Positions 42,426 through 51,518 of a stretch of 64,000 bases of DNA are shown one piece after another (position 1 is the stretch's first letter; every line of letters begins with the position of its first letter). Location of the stretch: the NCBI GenBank assembly GCA_024401395.1, contig JAKSLD010000018.1, positions 1 through 64,000 of the forward strand, read 5' to 3'. Origin of the DNA: Bacteroidales bacterium (lineage in GTDB: Bacteria > Bacteroidota > Bacteroidia > Bacteroidales > Marinilabiliaceae). Under the pieces are notes generated by a model that made no database searches, was not told where the DNA came from, and saw only the letters and a program-made list of their open reading frames with translations. Both the position numbers and the translations under genes were made by a program.

Positions 42426-43934
42426 ATGAATGAGATTTCTCTAGATAAAGTCAAACAGTCGCTGCACGACAGAGGGATATGCGTAATTATTCCGACGTAC
42501 AATAATGCCCAGACTATAAAGCAGGTCGTAGAAGATACGCTGCAGTATTGTCGGGATGTCATTGTCGTGTGTGACGGCTGTACAGATGGGACACTAGAGA
42601 TTGTGAAGGAAATATCGGGAATAACGCTAGTTGATTATGTTAAGAACCAAGGTAAGGGCTATGCGTTGAAGAAGGGCTTCAAGACAGCGCTTGCTATGGG
42701 TTTCTCCTATGCAATAACACTTGATTCTGACGGACAGCATTATCCCTCTAATATTCCTGATTTTCTCGAAGCGAATAAGAAATATCCTGGGAAACTGATA
42801 GTTGGACAACGTAACCTAGATGGCGTAGTACGAACAAAAGGAAGTAGCTTTGCAAATAAGTTCAGTAATTTCTGGTTCTTCGTACAGACTGGGTGCAATT
42901 TAAAGGATACCCAGACAGGATATAGGTTGTATCCGCTCAAGAAATTATGTGGGTTGTCAATTCTGACTTGTCGCTACGAGGCAGAATTGGAGTTGATGGT
43001 CTTTGCTTCTTGGAATGGTGTGCAGATAGAGTCTATTCCGATAGATGTATATTATCCAAAACCGGAAGATAGAGTCTCTCATTTCAGACCTATTGCTGAT
43101 TTTGCAAGAATATCTGTTCTCAATACTGTACTTTGTGTAGGGGCGTTGTTATTCGGATTGCCAGCTAAGATATTCCGTTTCTGTATGAAATGGGGACGTA
43201 CAATCTATTCCTTACTGTTTTTCATAATAACATCAGTCTTCCTTATCACGCCAATGCTTTGGTTTTATATGAAGATTGGCAAGATAACTGAAAAGAAAAA
43301 AGAGAACCTGCATAAACTGATATACCATTATTCTCGTTTTGTAATGATACATCATGGTATTCCGGGAGCAACATTTTCTACAAATCTTCCACTACATAAG
43401 GCAGATTTGAGTCAGCCGTCAGTAATTATCTGCAACCACCAGTCGCATCTCGACCTGATGTGTCTCTTAGCGCTCTCGCCTAAGATTGTATTTCTTACGA
43501 ACGATTGGGTATGGAACAGTCCGTTTTATGGTTTCATTATTAGGAATGCAGAATATTTGCCGGTAAAAGATGGACTGGATGCCATAATGGAGCAGTTGCA
43601 GTCGCTAGTTGATAGAGGATATAGTATAGCAGTGTTCCCAGAGGGTACCCGCTCCGAGGAGTGTAAGATAGGTGTATTCCATAAGGGGGCGTGCCATATA
43701 GCAGATGCTTTTGGGCTAGATATTCTGCCTATGCTACTATATGGTCCTGGCAAGGTACTTAAGAAACATACACGACATTTGGAGAAGTATCCACTCCATG
43801 TGGAGGTGTATGACAAGATAAGTCAGACAGAATTACAAAAGATAGGTGATATAAAAAACCAGACGAAATATTTACGTCGATTGTCTATGGCACGCTACGA
43901 GCAATTGTGTGACAAGATGGATCAGGACGTATGA
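42426..43934 (+). CDS. Fused GT2 glycosyltransferase and PlsC-like acyltransferase, operon gene 8
   Basis: Protein of 502 residues. Residues about 17-235 are a family 2 glycosyltransferase (CVIIPTYNNAQTIKQVV, VVCDGCTDGTLEI, TLDSDGQHYP with the metal Asp, DTQTGYRLYP). Membrane segments follow at about 235-290. Residues about 320-470 are an acyltransferase with His338-X4-Asp343 (NHQSHLDLM) and FPEGTRSE. GT-acyltransferase fusions are a hallmark of aryl polyene clusters. It probably glycosylates and/or lipidates the polyene at the inner membrane. Its 3' end overlaps the next gene by 4 bp. Confidence 0.88.
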   Translation: MNEISLDKVKQSLHDRGICVIIPTYNNAQTIKQVVEDTLQYCRDVIVVCDGCTDGTLEIVKEISGITLVDYVKNQGKGYALKKGFKTALAMGFSYAITLDSDGQHYPSNIPDFLEANKKYPGKLIVGQRNLDGVVRTKGSSFANKFSNFWFFVQTGCNLKDTQTGYRLYPLKKLCGLSILTCRYEAELELMVFASWNGVQIESIPIDVYYPKPEDRVSHFRPIADFARISVLNTVLCVGALLFGLPAKIFRFCMKWGRTIYSLLFFIITSVFLITPMLWFYMKIGKITEKKKENLHKLIYHYSRFVMIHHGIPGATFSTNLPLHKADLSQPSVIICNHQSHLDLMCLLALSPKIVFLTNDWVWNSPFYGFIIRNAEYLPVKDGLDAIMEQLQSLVDRGYSIAVFPEGTRSEECKIGVFHKGACHIADAFGLDILPMLLYGPGKVLKKHTRHLEKYPLHVEVYDKISQTELQKIGDIKNQTKYLRRLSMARYEQLCDKMDQDV

Positions 43935-45244
43935 ATAATGAGATTATTATGAAAGGAGATATAGAGTTTTGTTCAGTTGAGGAGATAAATCTCTATCAAG
44001 AGGGGTTGTTGCGCAAGGCGTTAGAGTACTTAGCAACAAATTCTCCATATTATAAGCGTGTCTTTGCTGAGCATAATATTGATGTAAATGAGATCCAAAC
44101 CATTGAGGATCTGCAGAAGATACCTTTCACAGAAAAGAAAGACCTTCAGTTGTATAATGATGATTTTCTCTGCTGTCCGAAAGAGAAGATCGTTGACTAT
44201 ATAACGACATCAGGCACTCTAGGAGATCCTGTTACATTTGGCTGTACGGATGCCGATTTGGAGCGATTAGCCTATAATGAGATGAAATCATTCAGATGTG
44301 CAGGTCTCGGTCCGGGTAATATAGTGCAGTTGATGACCACTATGGATAAGCGCTTTATGGCAGGATTGGCATATTTCCTTGGAGTGAGGAAGCTGGGCGC
44401 AAGTATTATCCGTGTAGGCAATGGTATTCCTGAATTGCAGTGGGATACGATACAGAGAATTAAGCCAGATACCATTATGTGCGTACCTTCGTTCATACTG
44501 AGGTTGATACAGTATGCCGAAGAGCATAATATAGATTATAAGAAATCCAGCATAAAGAGAATCATCGGTATTGGAGAGGGATTGAGAGAGCAAGATTTCT
44601 CGCTCAACCTATTAGGTCGACGTATTAATGAAAAGTGGGATGTTGAATTGTTTGCCACCTATTCTTCGACAGAGATGGGCGCTACATTCTCAGAGTGTGA
44701 GTGCAGTAGGGGAGGTCACGTTCATCCTGAGTTGATTATAGTAGAGATTATCGGTGAGGATAATAAGCCTGTAGCTGATGGAGAAGCTGGAGAAGTAGTT
44801 GTTACTACACTTGGTGTAGAGGCAATGCCACTATTGAGGTTCAGGACTGGAGATATTGCAGCCAAGTGTGTAGAGAAATGCGAATGCGGTCGTTCCTCCT
44901 ATAGGCTGACCCCTATTATAGGCAGGAAGAACAATATGATAAAATATAAAGGTACGACACTATATCCGCCAGCTATAAATGATGTGCTTGACAATGTGGA
45001 TTATGTGGAGAACTATGTGATAGAGGTTAGGGACAGTGCTGCAGGTACGGATGAGGTTGTGGTTAAGGTTGGCCTAAAACAAGGGGTAGAAGGCAATGTT
45101 GAGAAAGATTTGAAGGATAGATTCCGCTCGAGATTGAGAGTGGCGCCTATTGTAGAGATATTGCCAGTAGGGGAGATACAGAAGATAAATTTCCCAGCCA
45201 AGAGTCGTAAGCCTATTAAGTTTATTGATAACAGAAAGAAATAG
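43931..45244 (+). CDS. PaaK-like adenylate-forming ligase, operon gene 9
   Basis: Protein of 437 residues of the phenylacetate-CoA ligase / F390 synthetase branch of the ANL superfamily. The nucleotide loop is TTSGTLGDPVTF. Also present are the YSSTEMGATFSECE motif, LLRFRTGDIA with the ribose-binding Asp, GRKNNMIKYKGTTLYP, and a C-terminal lid with Lys near the end. It should activate an aromatic acid starter as an adenylate for loading onto the ACP. The exact acid is not predictable. It overlaps the GT/acyltransferase gene by 4 bp and lies 6 bp before the next gene. Confidence 0.85.
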   Translation: MNNEIIMKGDIEFCSVEEINLYQEGLLRKALEYLATNSPYYKRVFAEHNIDVNEIQTIEDLQKIPFTEKKDLQLYNDDFLCCPKEKIVDYITTSGTLGDPVTFGCTDADLERLAYNEMKSFRCAGLGPGNIVQLMTTMDKRFMAGLAYFLGVRKLGASIIRVGNGIPELQWDTIQRIKPDTIMCVPSFILRLIQYAEEHNIDYKKSSIKRIIGIGEGLREQDFSLNLLGRRINEKWDVELFATYSSTEMGATFSECECSRGGHVHPELIIVEIIGEDNKPVADGEAGEVVVTTLGVEAMPLLRFRTGDIAAKCVEKCECGRSSYRLTPIIGRKNNMIKYKGTTLYPPAINDVLDNVDYVENYVIEVRDSAAGTDEVVVKVGLKQGVEGNVEKDLKDRFRSRLRVAPIVEILPVGEIQKINFPAKSRKPIKFIDNRKK

Positions 45245-45250
45245 AACTGT

Positions 45251-46381
45251 ATGAAATACCCATCAATATACGATGATATACGTCCTTTCGATGAGGAAGA
45301 GATTGTAGAGGCAATGCAGGAGATAGCATCTGACAATACATTTCCTATGTTGGCCAATTTTGTCTTTCCAGACAAGTCATTTGATGAGGTAAAGGCTCTA
45401 TTTGCGTCCTTAAAGACGATAGACGACTTCCAGTCCAAGGTTATGTATCAAGCCAACAAGCAGATTATGGCAAGATCCATTACAAACATGACTGTAGGAG
45501 GAATGGAGAAGCTTGATACTAAGCGCAGATACCTTTTTGTCTCCAACCATAGAGATATTATGCTTGATGCCAGTCTGCTACAGAATTCGATGAAAGACTA
45601 TGGGCATGAGACGGCTCAGATTACGTTCGGCGCCAACCTTATGAGAGGCGATATGGTGGTAAATATCGGAAAGTCGAATAAGATGTTCAGGGTTGAGAGA
45701 GGCGGTAATATGAAAGTCTTCTACGAAAGTTCCAAGCATTTGTCGGATTATATCAGATATGTCATCACCGAGAGAGGCGAATCGGTATGGATAGCCCAGC
45801 GAAATGGGCGTACGAAGAACGGAGATGACCGTACAGACCAAGGCATCATCAAGATGTTCTGTATGAGTAAGCGCGAAGATAAAGTCAGTGCGTTGGTAGA
45901 CTTGAATATTGTGCCGGTATCAGTATCATACGAGTGGGAGCCATGTGACATATTGAAAGCTATGGAACTATACGTTTCGAGCATCAAGACATACGAAAAG
46001 ACGCAGAATGAAGATCTGCACAGTATTCTGACAGGCATTTTGCAGACAAAGGGCAGAGTACATTTTGAGATATGTGACCCTATCAGAGAAGAAGAACTCG
46101 AAGCCTTGAAAGACCTCAATAGCGGAGAGTATCACAAGCAAGTAGCGAAACTGGTAGACCAGCGTATCCATTCGGCCTATAGACTCTATCCGAATAATTA
46201 CATAGCGTATGACAAGCGTTTCGGAGGAGAAAAATACAAGCACTGCTATACGGAAGTAGAAAAAGAACTCTTTGAGCAGCATGTGAATGTGCTAGATACG
46301 TATCCAGAGTTTGACAAAGAGCAGCTGGAAGAGATATTGCTGGACATATATTCCAATCCTGTCGTAAATAAAGAAAATTGA
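45251..46381 (+). CDS. Glycerol-phosphate-type acyltransferase, operon gene 10
   Basis: Protein of 376 residues without clear membrane spans. The acyltransferase block I is LFVSNHRDIMLDASLL (His with downstream Asp), block II is around KMFRVERGG, and a later block is VWIAQRNGRTKNGDDRTDQG. It resembles the Bacteroidota 1-acylglycerol-3-phosphate acyltransferases that lie beside MMPL genes. Its stop TGA (46379-46381) shares one base with the ATG of the MMPL gene, so translation is coupled. A role in building the lipid anchor of the polyene is inferred. Confidence 0.8.
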   Translation: MKYPSIYDDIRPFDEEEIVEAMQEIASDNTFPMLANFVFPDKSFDEVKALFASLKTIDDFQSKVMYQANKQIMARSITNMTVGGMEKLDTKRRYLFVSNHRDIMLDASLLQNSMKDYGHETAQITFGANLMRGDMVVNIGKSNKMFRVERGGNMKVFYESSKHLSDYIRYVITERGESVWIAQRNGRTKNGDDRTDQGIIKMFCMSKREDKVSALVDLNIVPVSVSYEWEPCDILKAMELYVSSIKTYEKTQNEDLHSILTGILQTKGRVHFEICDPIREEELEALKDLNSGEYHKQVAKLVDQRIHSAYRLYPNNYIAYDKRFGGEKYKHCYTEVEKELFEQHVNVLDTYPEFDKEQLEEILLDIYSNPVVNKEN

Positions 46382-49362
46382 TGGGCAATATTATTGTCAG
46401 GCTATACGATTATATCAAAGCCCATAAAGGTGTAGCGACTGTAGTGACTACAATCGTTTCGGCGCTTCTGTTGTATAAGATATTCAGCATTAACTACAAA
46501 GAAGATATTTCCGATTTTCTGCCTTTGGACGACAGGCAGCAGAATGCGCTAAGTGTCTATCAAGAGATATCTGGAGCAAATAAACTATTTGTAGCATTCA
46601 AGTGCAAAGACGAAGAAGATTCAGATCCCGACAAGATAGTAGATGCCATAGGAGCATTTGCAGATGAGCTAGAAGAGCAAGACACATTAGACATCATTAC
46701 AGATTATACGGCGAGGATAGATTACGATCAGATAAGTGAGATATCCGATTTCGTATATAAGAATATACCATACTTCCTAGACGAAGAAGACTATCAAAGG
46801 ATAGAGAAGCTCCTAGAAGAAGACAAATATATAGGTGAGCAGCTGGCAGAAGACAAGAGAGCACTGCTATTCCCTATGGGAGGGATGAGAGAAGTCAGCA
46901 TAGGGTATGACCCATTAAATCTATTCTCACCTGTTTTTAAAGACATGCAAGAGAGGATTACTAATGTAGACTACGAGATATCCGAAGACTGCATTTTCAC
47001 ATCCGATCTGAAAAGAGGCATAGTGATGGTTACCTCGCCATACGGAAACAGCGAAACAGACAAGAATCCCGAGTTTGTAGAGTTTCTCAAAAAAGTGGCA
47101 CAATCCGTGGAGGCTGAGAATGAAGAAATAGAGATAACCATAATAGGAGGTCCAGTCATAGCCATAGGAAATTCCCAGCAGATAAAGATAGACAGTATTA
47201 TATCTGTAATAATATCAGTAGTACTGATACTATTACTACTGCTAATAGCATTTGGAAACGTCAGGAATATCGGGTTGATAGTGATATCAATCTCGTGGGG
47301 TATGCTATTCGCGGTTGGGGCGCTCGCGTTTGTACACGACGAAGTGTCGATAATAGTAATAGGTATAGCCTCAGTAATAATAGGCATAGCAGTAAATTAT
47401 CCGTTGCACCTTGTTACACATTTAAGACATACAGAAGATATGCGGTCGGCATTGAAAGAGATAGTCATGCCACTGCTGATAGGAAATGTAACGACAGTCG
47501 GTGCTTTCTTTGCGTTAGTCCCATTACAAAGCATAGCGCTGAGCGATTTAGGGCTATTCAGTTCATTTCTGCTAATCGGTACGATAATATTTTCTCTTAT
47601 TATTTTACCACATCTCTGCGAGGCATCTAGTCATAGAAAAAGTAGTTCGAAGGTAGCGTCTGGTTCCTTGGAGCATTCGGGTTGCTCGCAATTTTTTGAA
47701 AAACTAGGTAATGTGTCGTTAGAAAACAAGACCTGGTTAGTATGGGGTGTTGTGGCATTAACAGTCGTATTCAGCTATTATAGCATACAGACCTCATTCG
47801 ACTCTAATCTCTCCAATATCAACTACATAACAGAAGAGCAGAAGGTAGAACTAGAGCAATTTGAGCGTATGCTGACCAGCGCGGCGACGGAAGAGACACT
47901 ATATTTGATAACATCGAACGAAGATTTAGACGAAGCACTAGATATCAATCTAAAGAATCAAAAGTTTATTAAAGAATTATTAGAAAGAGGAGATATCAGT
48001 TCACATACCAGCTGCAGTCGGTTTATTACATCGAAGAGAGAACAAGAGCGAAGAATAGGGATGTGGCGAGAATTTGTTGATGCTCATTCAGAAGAAGTAT
48101 TAAGACAGTTAGACGTGCAAGGAAAGACGTTAGGATTTACAAGAGATGCGTTTGCCGATTTTGAAGAGATATTGAAAGGCGAATACGAGCCACGAGAAGT
48201 TGAATATTTCGGGCTGCTGACAAAAACCATATTTTCGGACTGCATCTGTGCGGATGGCAAGACAGGGTCGTACTCCGTGTTAGACATTATTACTACGCCA
48301 CAAGAAAAGATACACGAGTGCAGAGAAAAGATACAAGAAGGGGTCGGTACAGCCTATTGCTTTGATGTAAAGACATTAAATTCCAGTATAGCAGAAAGTC
48401 TCTCAGACAACTTCAACTATATCGGCTTCATGTGCGGCTGCATAGTATTCTTTTTCCTATGGTTCTCGTTCGGAAGATTAGAGCTAGCCATATTGTCATT
48501 TATACCGATGGCGATCAGTTGGGTATGGATATTAGGTATAATGGCAATATTCGGCATGCAGTTCAACATAGTCAATGTGATACTAGCCACATTCATATTC
48601 GGACAAGGAGACGACTACACCATATTCATGACAGAAGGTGCCAGCTACGAATACACATACAGGAAGAAAATGTTGGCATCCTACAAGCAGTCGATTATAC
48701 TATCAGCGCTGATAATGTTTATCGGTATAGGTTCGCTTATAGTAGCCAGGCATCCTGCGTTGCACTCATTGGCAGAAGTAACCATAGTCGGGATGTTCTC
48801 GGTAGTGCTCATGGCATATATGTTCCCACCCCTAGTGTTCAAGTTCCTTGTTTCCCGGAAAGGGCAGTACAGGATAAGGCCATTGTCGATAAGAAACATA
48901 TTCGAGAAGAACAGAGACGAGATACCCGAAAGAGGCAATATAGAAGATTACTTGCCACTGGTCAGAGACAGGTACAGATATAAAGGTATGGACATAGAGA
49001 GAAAAGTGAGAGAGAACCTAAAAGCGTATGGTGACCACGAGCAATTAGCGACGAGAGGGGAGAAAAAGGTGGTAGTCATAAATGGAGGGTATGGAGAAAT
49101 AGCCATGCTATTGGCGCTGAAAAACAGAGGAGTAAAGGTGGTAAGTCTAGACAAAGACGAAGAAAAGACCCTTGTTTCGAAGTACAGCAATGAATTTCTG
49201 GAGAATGTGGAAACAGGAGTATTAGACTGCGATTTGCTAGTGTTAGAGGGCGATACGCGGTATTACATAATAGAGCCCACGGACGAAGAAATAGATTATT
49301 TCAATAAAAAATGTGAATTCTCTTGCATTGGAGATGAGAATGTTGTAATTTTGCGCCGTTAA
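46381..49362 (+). CDS. MMPL/RND-type exporter with C-terminal Rossmann-like domain, operon gene 11
   Basis: About 993 residues from ATG 46381; a TTG one codon upstream is less likely. Two RND halves are visible: an N-terminal helix, a periplasmic loop (SINYKEDISDFLPLDDRQ), a helix cluster around residues 270-420, a second loop, and a second cluster at about 680-830 (MAISWVWILGIMAIFGMQFN, ATFIFGQGDDYTIF). MMPL proteins export lipids and polyketides using the proton gradient. The C-terminal 110 residues (from about 885: KKVVVINGGYGEIAMLLALK, VVSLDKDEEK) look like a glycine-rich Rossmann or degenerate methyltransferase domain in the cytoplasm, which is not part of ordinary MMPL proteins. It closes the operon and should move the finished product toward the outer membrane with the LolA-like protein. 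Confidence 0.88.
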   Translation: MGNIIVRLYDYIKAHKGVATVVTTIVSALLLYKIFSINYKEDISDFLPLDDRQQNALSVYQEISGANKLFVAFKCKDEEDSDPDKIVDAIGAFADELEEQDTLDIITDYTARIDYDQISEISDFVYKNIPYFLDEEDYQRIEKLLEEDKYIGEQLAEDKRALLFPMGGMREVSIGYDPLNLFSPVFKDMQERITNVDYEISEDCIFTSDLKRGIVMVTSPYGNSETDKNPEFVEFLKKVAQSVEAENEEIEITIIGGPVIAIGNSQQIKIDSIISVIISVVLILLLLLIAFGNVRNIGLIVISISWGMLFAVGALAFVHDEVSIIVIGIASVIIGIAVNYPLHLVTHLRHTEDMRSALKEIVMPLLIGNVTTVGAFFALVPLQSIALSDLGLFSSFLLIGTIIFSLIILPHLCEASSHRKSSSKVASGSLEHSGCSQFFEKLGNVSLENKTWLVWGVVALTVVFSYYSIQTSFDSNLSNINYITEEQKVELEQFERMLTSAATEETLYLITSNEDLDEALDINLKNQKFIKELLERGDISSHTSCSRFITSKREQERRIGMWREFVDAHSEEVLRQLDVQGKTLGFTRDAFADFEEILKGEYEPREVEYFGLLTKTIFSDCICADGKTGSYSVLDIITTPQEKIHECREKIQEGVGTAYCFDVKTLNSSIAESLSDNFNYIGFMCGCIVFFFLWFSFGRLELAILSFIPMAISWVWILGIMAIFGMQFNIVNVILATFIFGQGDDYTIFMTEGASYEYTYRKKMLASYKQSIILSALIMFIGIGSLIVARHPALHSLAEVTIVGMFSVVLMAYMFPPLVFKFLVSRKGQYRIRPLSIRNIFEKNRDEIPERGNIEDYLPLVRDRYRYKGMDIERKVRENLKAYGDHEQLATRGEKKVVVINGGYGEIAMLLALKNRGVKVVSLDKDEEKTLVSKYSNEFLENVETGVLDCDLLVLEGDTRYYIIEPTDEEIDYFNKKCEFSCIGDENVVILRR
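49323..49353 (+). promoter_or_regulatory. Probable promoter of rplU-rpmA
   Basis: TTG at 49323-49325, a 20-nt spacer, and TAATTTTG at 49346-49353, a match to TAnnTTTG, inside the last codons of the exporter gene. A small hairpin (49386-49391 with 49398-49403) lies in the resulting leader. Confidence 0.6.
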
Positions 49363-49441
49363 ATCCGTATTGTGCATGGTTAAGTACTGACGAAGTTGTC
49401 AGTCGCCTGCGGGTAGTAACGTATAATACATAATAAAAAGA

Positions 49442-49753
49442 ATGTACGCTATTGTAGAAATTGCTGGTCAGCAGTTTAAAGTAGAGAAAGACGCAAAGAT
49501 TTTCGTTCATCGTCTTGCACAGAACGAGGGTGAGTCTGTAGAGTTTGACAAGGTACTCATGGTTGACAACAATGGTGCTGTAACAGTAGGTGCTCCTACT
49601 ATCGCAGGTGCAAAGGTATCAGCTAAGGTATTGTCACATGTAAAGGGCGATAAGGTTATCGTATTCCACAAGGTACGCCGCAAGGGCTTTGAGAAGAAAA
49701 ACGGTCACCGTCAGTTCTTCTCACAGATTCAGATCGAGAATATCGTCTGCTAA
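49442..49753 (+). CDS. rplU: 50S ribosomal protein L21
   Basis: Protein of 103 residues, full length, starting [17 protein letters not shown] and containing [20 protein letters not shown] and [17 protein letters not shown]. It binds 23S rRNA domain V region. It is paired with rpmA 39 bp later, the universal arrangement. Codon bias is that of a highly expressed gene. Confidence 0.98.
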   Translation: MYAIVEIAGQQFKVEKDAKIFVHRLAQNEGESVEFDKVLMVDNNGAVTVGAPTIAGAKVSAKVLSHVKGDKVIVFHKVRRKGFEKKNGHRQFFSQIQIENIVC

Positions 49754-49792
49754 TTTTATTGTTTAACCCTAGAAAAGAAAAAGTAATTAGAT

Positions 49793-50053
49793 ATGGCACA
49801 TAAAAAAGGTGTCGGTAGTTCTAAGAACGGCCGCGAGTCAGAAAGCAAACGTCTAGGTCTTAAGATCTTTGGTGGTCAGTTTGCGAAGGCAGGCAACATC
49901 ATCGTACGTCAGCGTGGTACACAGCATCACCCAGGTTTGAACGTAGGTATGGGCAAGGATCATACATTGTTCGCATTGGTTGAGGGTACCGTTAAGTTTG
50001 AGAGGAAGCAGAACGACAAGTCGTTCGTTTCCGTAATTCCAGCTGAGGCATAA
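49793..50053 (+). CDS. rpmA: 50S ribosomal protein L27
   Basis: Protein of 86 residues beginning [20 protein letters not shown], then [22 protein letters not shown]. The N-terminus reaches the peptidyl transferase centre. There is no cleaved N-terminal extension of the Firmicutes kind. A long hairpin with a T-rich tail follows. Confidence 0.98.
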   Translation: MAHKKGVGSSKNGRESESKRLGLKIFGGQFAKAGNIIVRQRGTQHHPGLNVGMGKDHTLFALVEGTVKFERKQNDKSFVSVIPAEA

Positions 50054-50084
50054 TTAGCTGAGAAGTAAAAGAAACTTATATAAC

Positions 50085-50143
50085 AAGCTCTTGCTTCCCC
50101 GCGAGTTATAGCCTCGAGGAAAGTGAGAGTTTGTTTTGTTTTT
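50085..50143 (+). terminator. Terminator after rpmA
   Basis: Arms 50085-50099 and 50118-50132 pair with a few G-U pairs and mismatches, with an inner CGAG/CTCG stem, followed by GTTTTGTTTTT. Only about a dozen bases separate it from the serS start. Confidence 0.6.
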
Positions 50144-50155
50144 AATAGACCTAAC

Positions 50156-51427
50156 ATGTTAACATTAAAGGTAATTCAAGAGAAGAGAGATTATGTGATT
50201 TCTCGTCTTAAGGTTAAGCAGTTTGATGCTACCGAGATTGTAGACAAGATCATTGCACTAGACAACCAGCGTAAGGCTACACAGTCGGAAGCTGAGAGTG
50301 CACAGATGAAGATGAACGAGATCTCGAAGTCGGTAGGTATGCTTATGAAGGCTGGCAAGAAAGAAGAGGCAGAAGCTGCTAAGGCAGAGACAGCCGCTTT
50401 GAAGTCGGTCATTGCAGAGGCGAACAACAAGCTTAACGAGATTCAGGAAGAGTTACAGAAGAACTTGGTTCTTCTTCCAAATATGCCTTATGAAGAAGTT
50501 CCAGAAGGCAAGACAGCTGAGGATAACGTTGTAGTAAAGCAAGGGAATGAGATTCCACAGCTTGCCAGTGATGCACTCCCACACTGGGAACTTGCTAAAA
50601 AGTACAACTTGATAGACTTCGAGCTTGGTGTTAAGATTACAGGTGCTGGTTTCCCTGTTTACATAGGTAAGGGTGCTCGTTTGCAGCGTGCCCTCATCAA
50701 TTTCTTCCTTGACGAGGCTAGAAATGCAGGTTACACAGAGATTATGCCACCTACAGTAGTAAATCAGGCATCAGGTTTCGGTACAGGACAATTGCCAGAT
50801 AAGGAAGGTCAGATGTATCACTGTGATCTTGATGATCTCTACCTTATCCCAACAGCAGAGGTACCTGTGACAAACATCTACCGTGACGTAGTTCTTGATG
50901 CAAAGGATCTTCCTATCAAGAACTGTGCTTATACACAGTGTTTCCGTCGTGAGGCAGGTTCGTACGGTAAGGACGTTCGTGGTCTTAACCGTTTGCACGA
51001 GTTCTCTAAGATAGAGATTGTACGTATCGATACACCAGAGCACTCAGCAGAGAGCCATAAGGAGATGTTGGCACATGTAGAGAGCTTAGTTAAGAAGCTA
51101 GAGTTGCCATACCGTATTCTTCACCTCTGTGGTGGTGATATGAGTTTCACTGCAGCTACATGTTTTGACTTTGAGGTATTCTCTGCAGCGCAGCAGCGTT
51201 GGTTGGAGGTTAGCTCGGTATCGAATTTCGATTCTTACCAGGCAAATCGTCTCAAGTGTCGTTATAAGAATGCAGGAGAGAAGCCACAACTCTGTCATAC
51301 ATTGAATGGTTCGGCTATGGCATTGCCACGTATTGTTGCGGCGTTGCTTGAGAACAACCAGACAGAGAAGGGTATCCGTATTCCGAAGGTACTCGTTCCT
51401 TACACAGGTTTCGAATACATCGACTAA
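50156..51427 (+). CDS. serS: Seryl-tRNA synthetase
   Basis: About 423 residues from ATG 50156 (MLTLKVIQEKRDYVISRL). An upstream in-frame start at 50123 would lie in the terminator hairpin. The N-terminal coiled-coil arm (about residues 30-100, KMNEISKSVG, AEAAKAETAALK) binds the long variable arm of tRNA-Ser. The class II core has TAEVPVTNIYRD, CFRREAGSYGKDVRGLNRLH (motif 2) and LNGSAMALPRIVAALLEN (motif 3). Confidence 0.97.
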   Translation: MLTLKVIQEKRDYVISRLKVKQFDATEIVDKIIALDNQRKATQSEAESAQMKMNEISKSVGMLMKAGKKEEAEAAKAETAALKSVIAEANNKLNEIQEELQKNLVLLPNMPYEEVPEGKTAEDNVVVKQGNEIPQLASDALPHWELAKKYNLIDFELGVKITGAGFPVYIGKGARLQRALINFFLDEARNAGYTEIMPPTVVNQASGFGTGQLPDKEGQMYHCDLDDLYLIPTAEVPVTNIYRDVVLDAKDLPIKNCAYTQCFRREAGSYGKDVRGLNRLHEFSKIEIVRIDTPEHSAESHKEMLAHVESLVKKLELPYRILHLCGGDMSFTAATCFDFEVFSAAQQRWLEVSSVSNFDSYQANRLKCRYKNAGEKPQLCHTLNGSAMALPRIVAALLENNQTEKGIRIPKVLVPYTGFEYID

Positions 51428-51458
51428 TAAGTCGTTGTAACGATAATATCATTAAATT

Positions 51459-51499
51459 TGAGAGCCGATGTCGCGCATATAGTGAGATATCGGCTCTCA
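51459..51499 (+). terminator. Hairpin between serS and nadK
   Basis: Perfect 11-bp stem (51459-51469 with 51489-51499, core GAGAGCCGAT/ATCGGCTCTC) and a 19-nt loop. No T-run follows, so termination is uncertain; it could instead protect the serS mRNA end. Confidence 0.5.
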
Positions 51500-51518
51500 T
51501 GTTATAAACAGTTGTCCT

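Noticed and set aside
49386..49403. Hairpin before rplU as an L21 leader riboregulator
   Set aside because: Only a 6-bp stem is visible; too little to support a known leader class.
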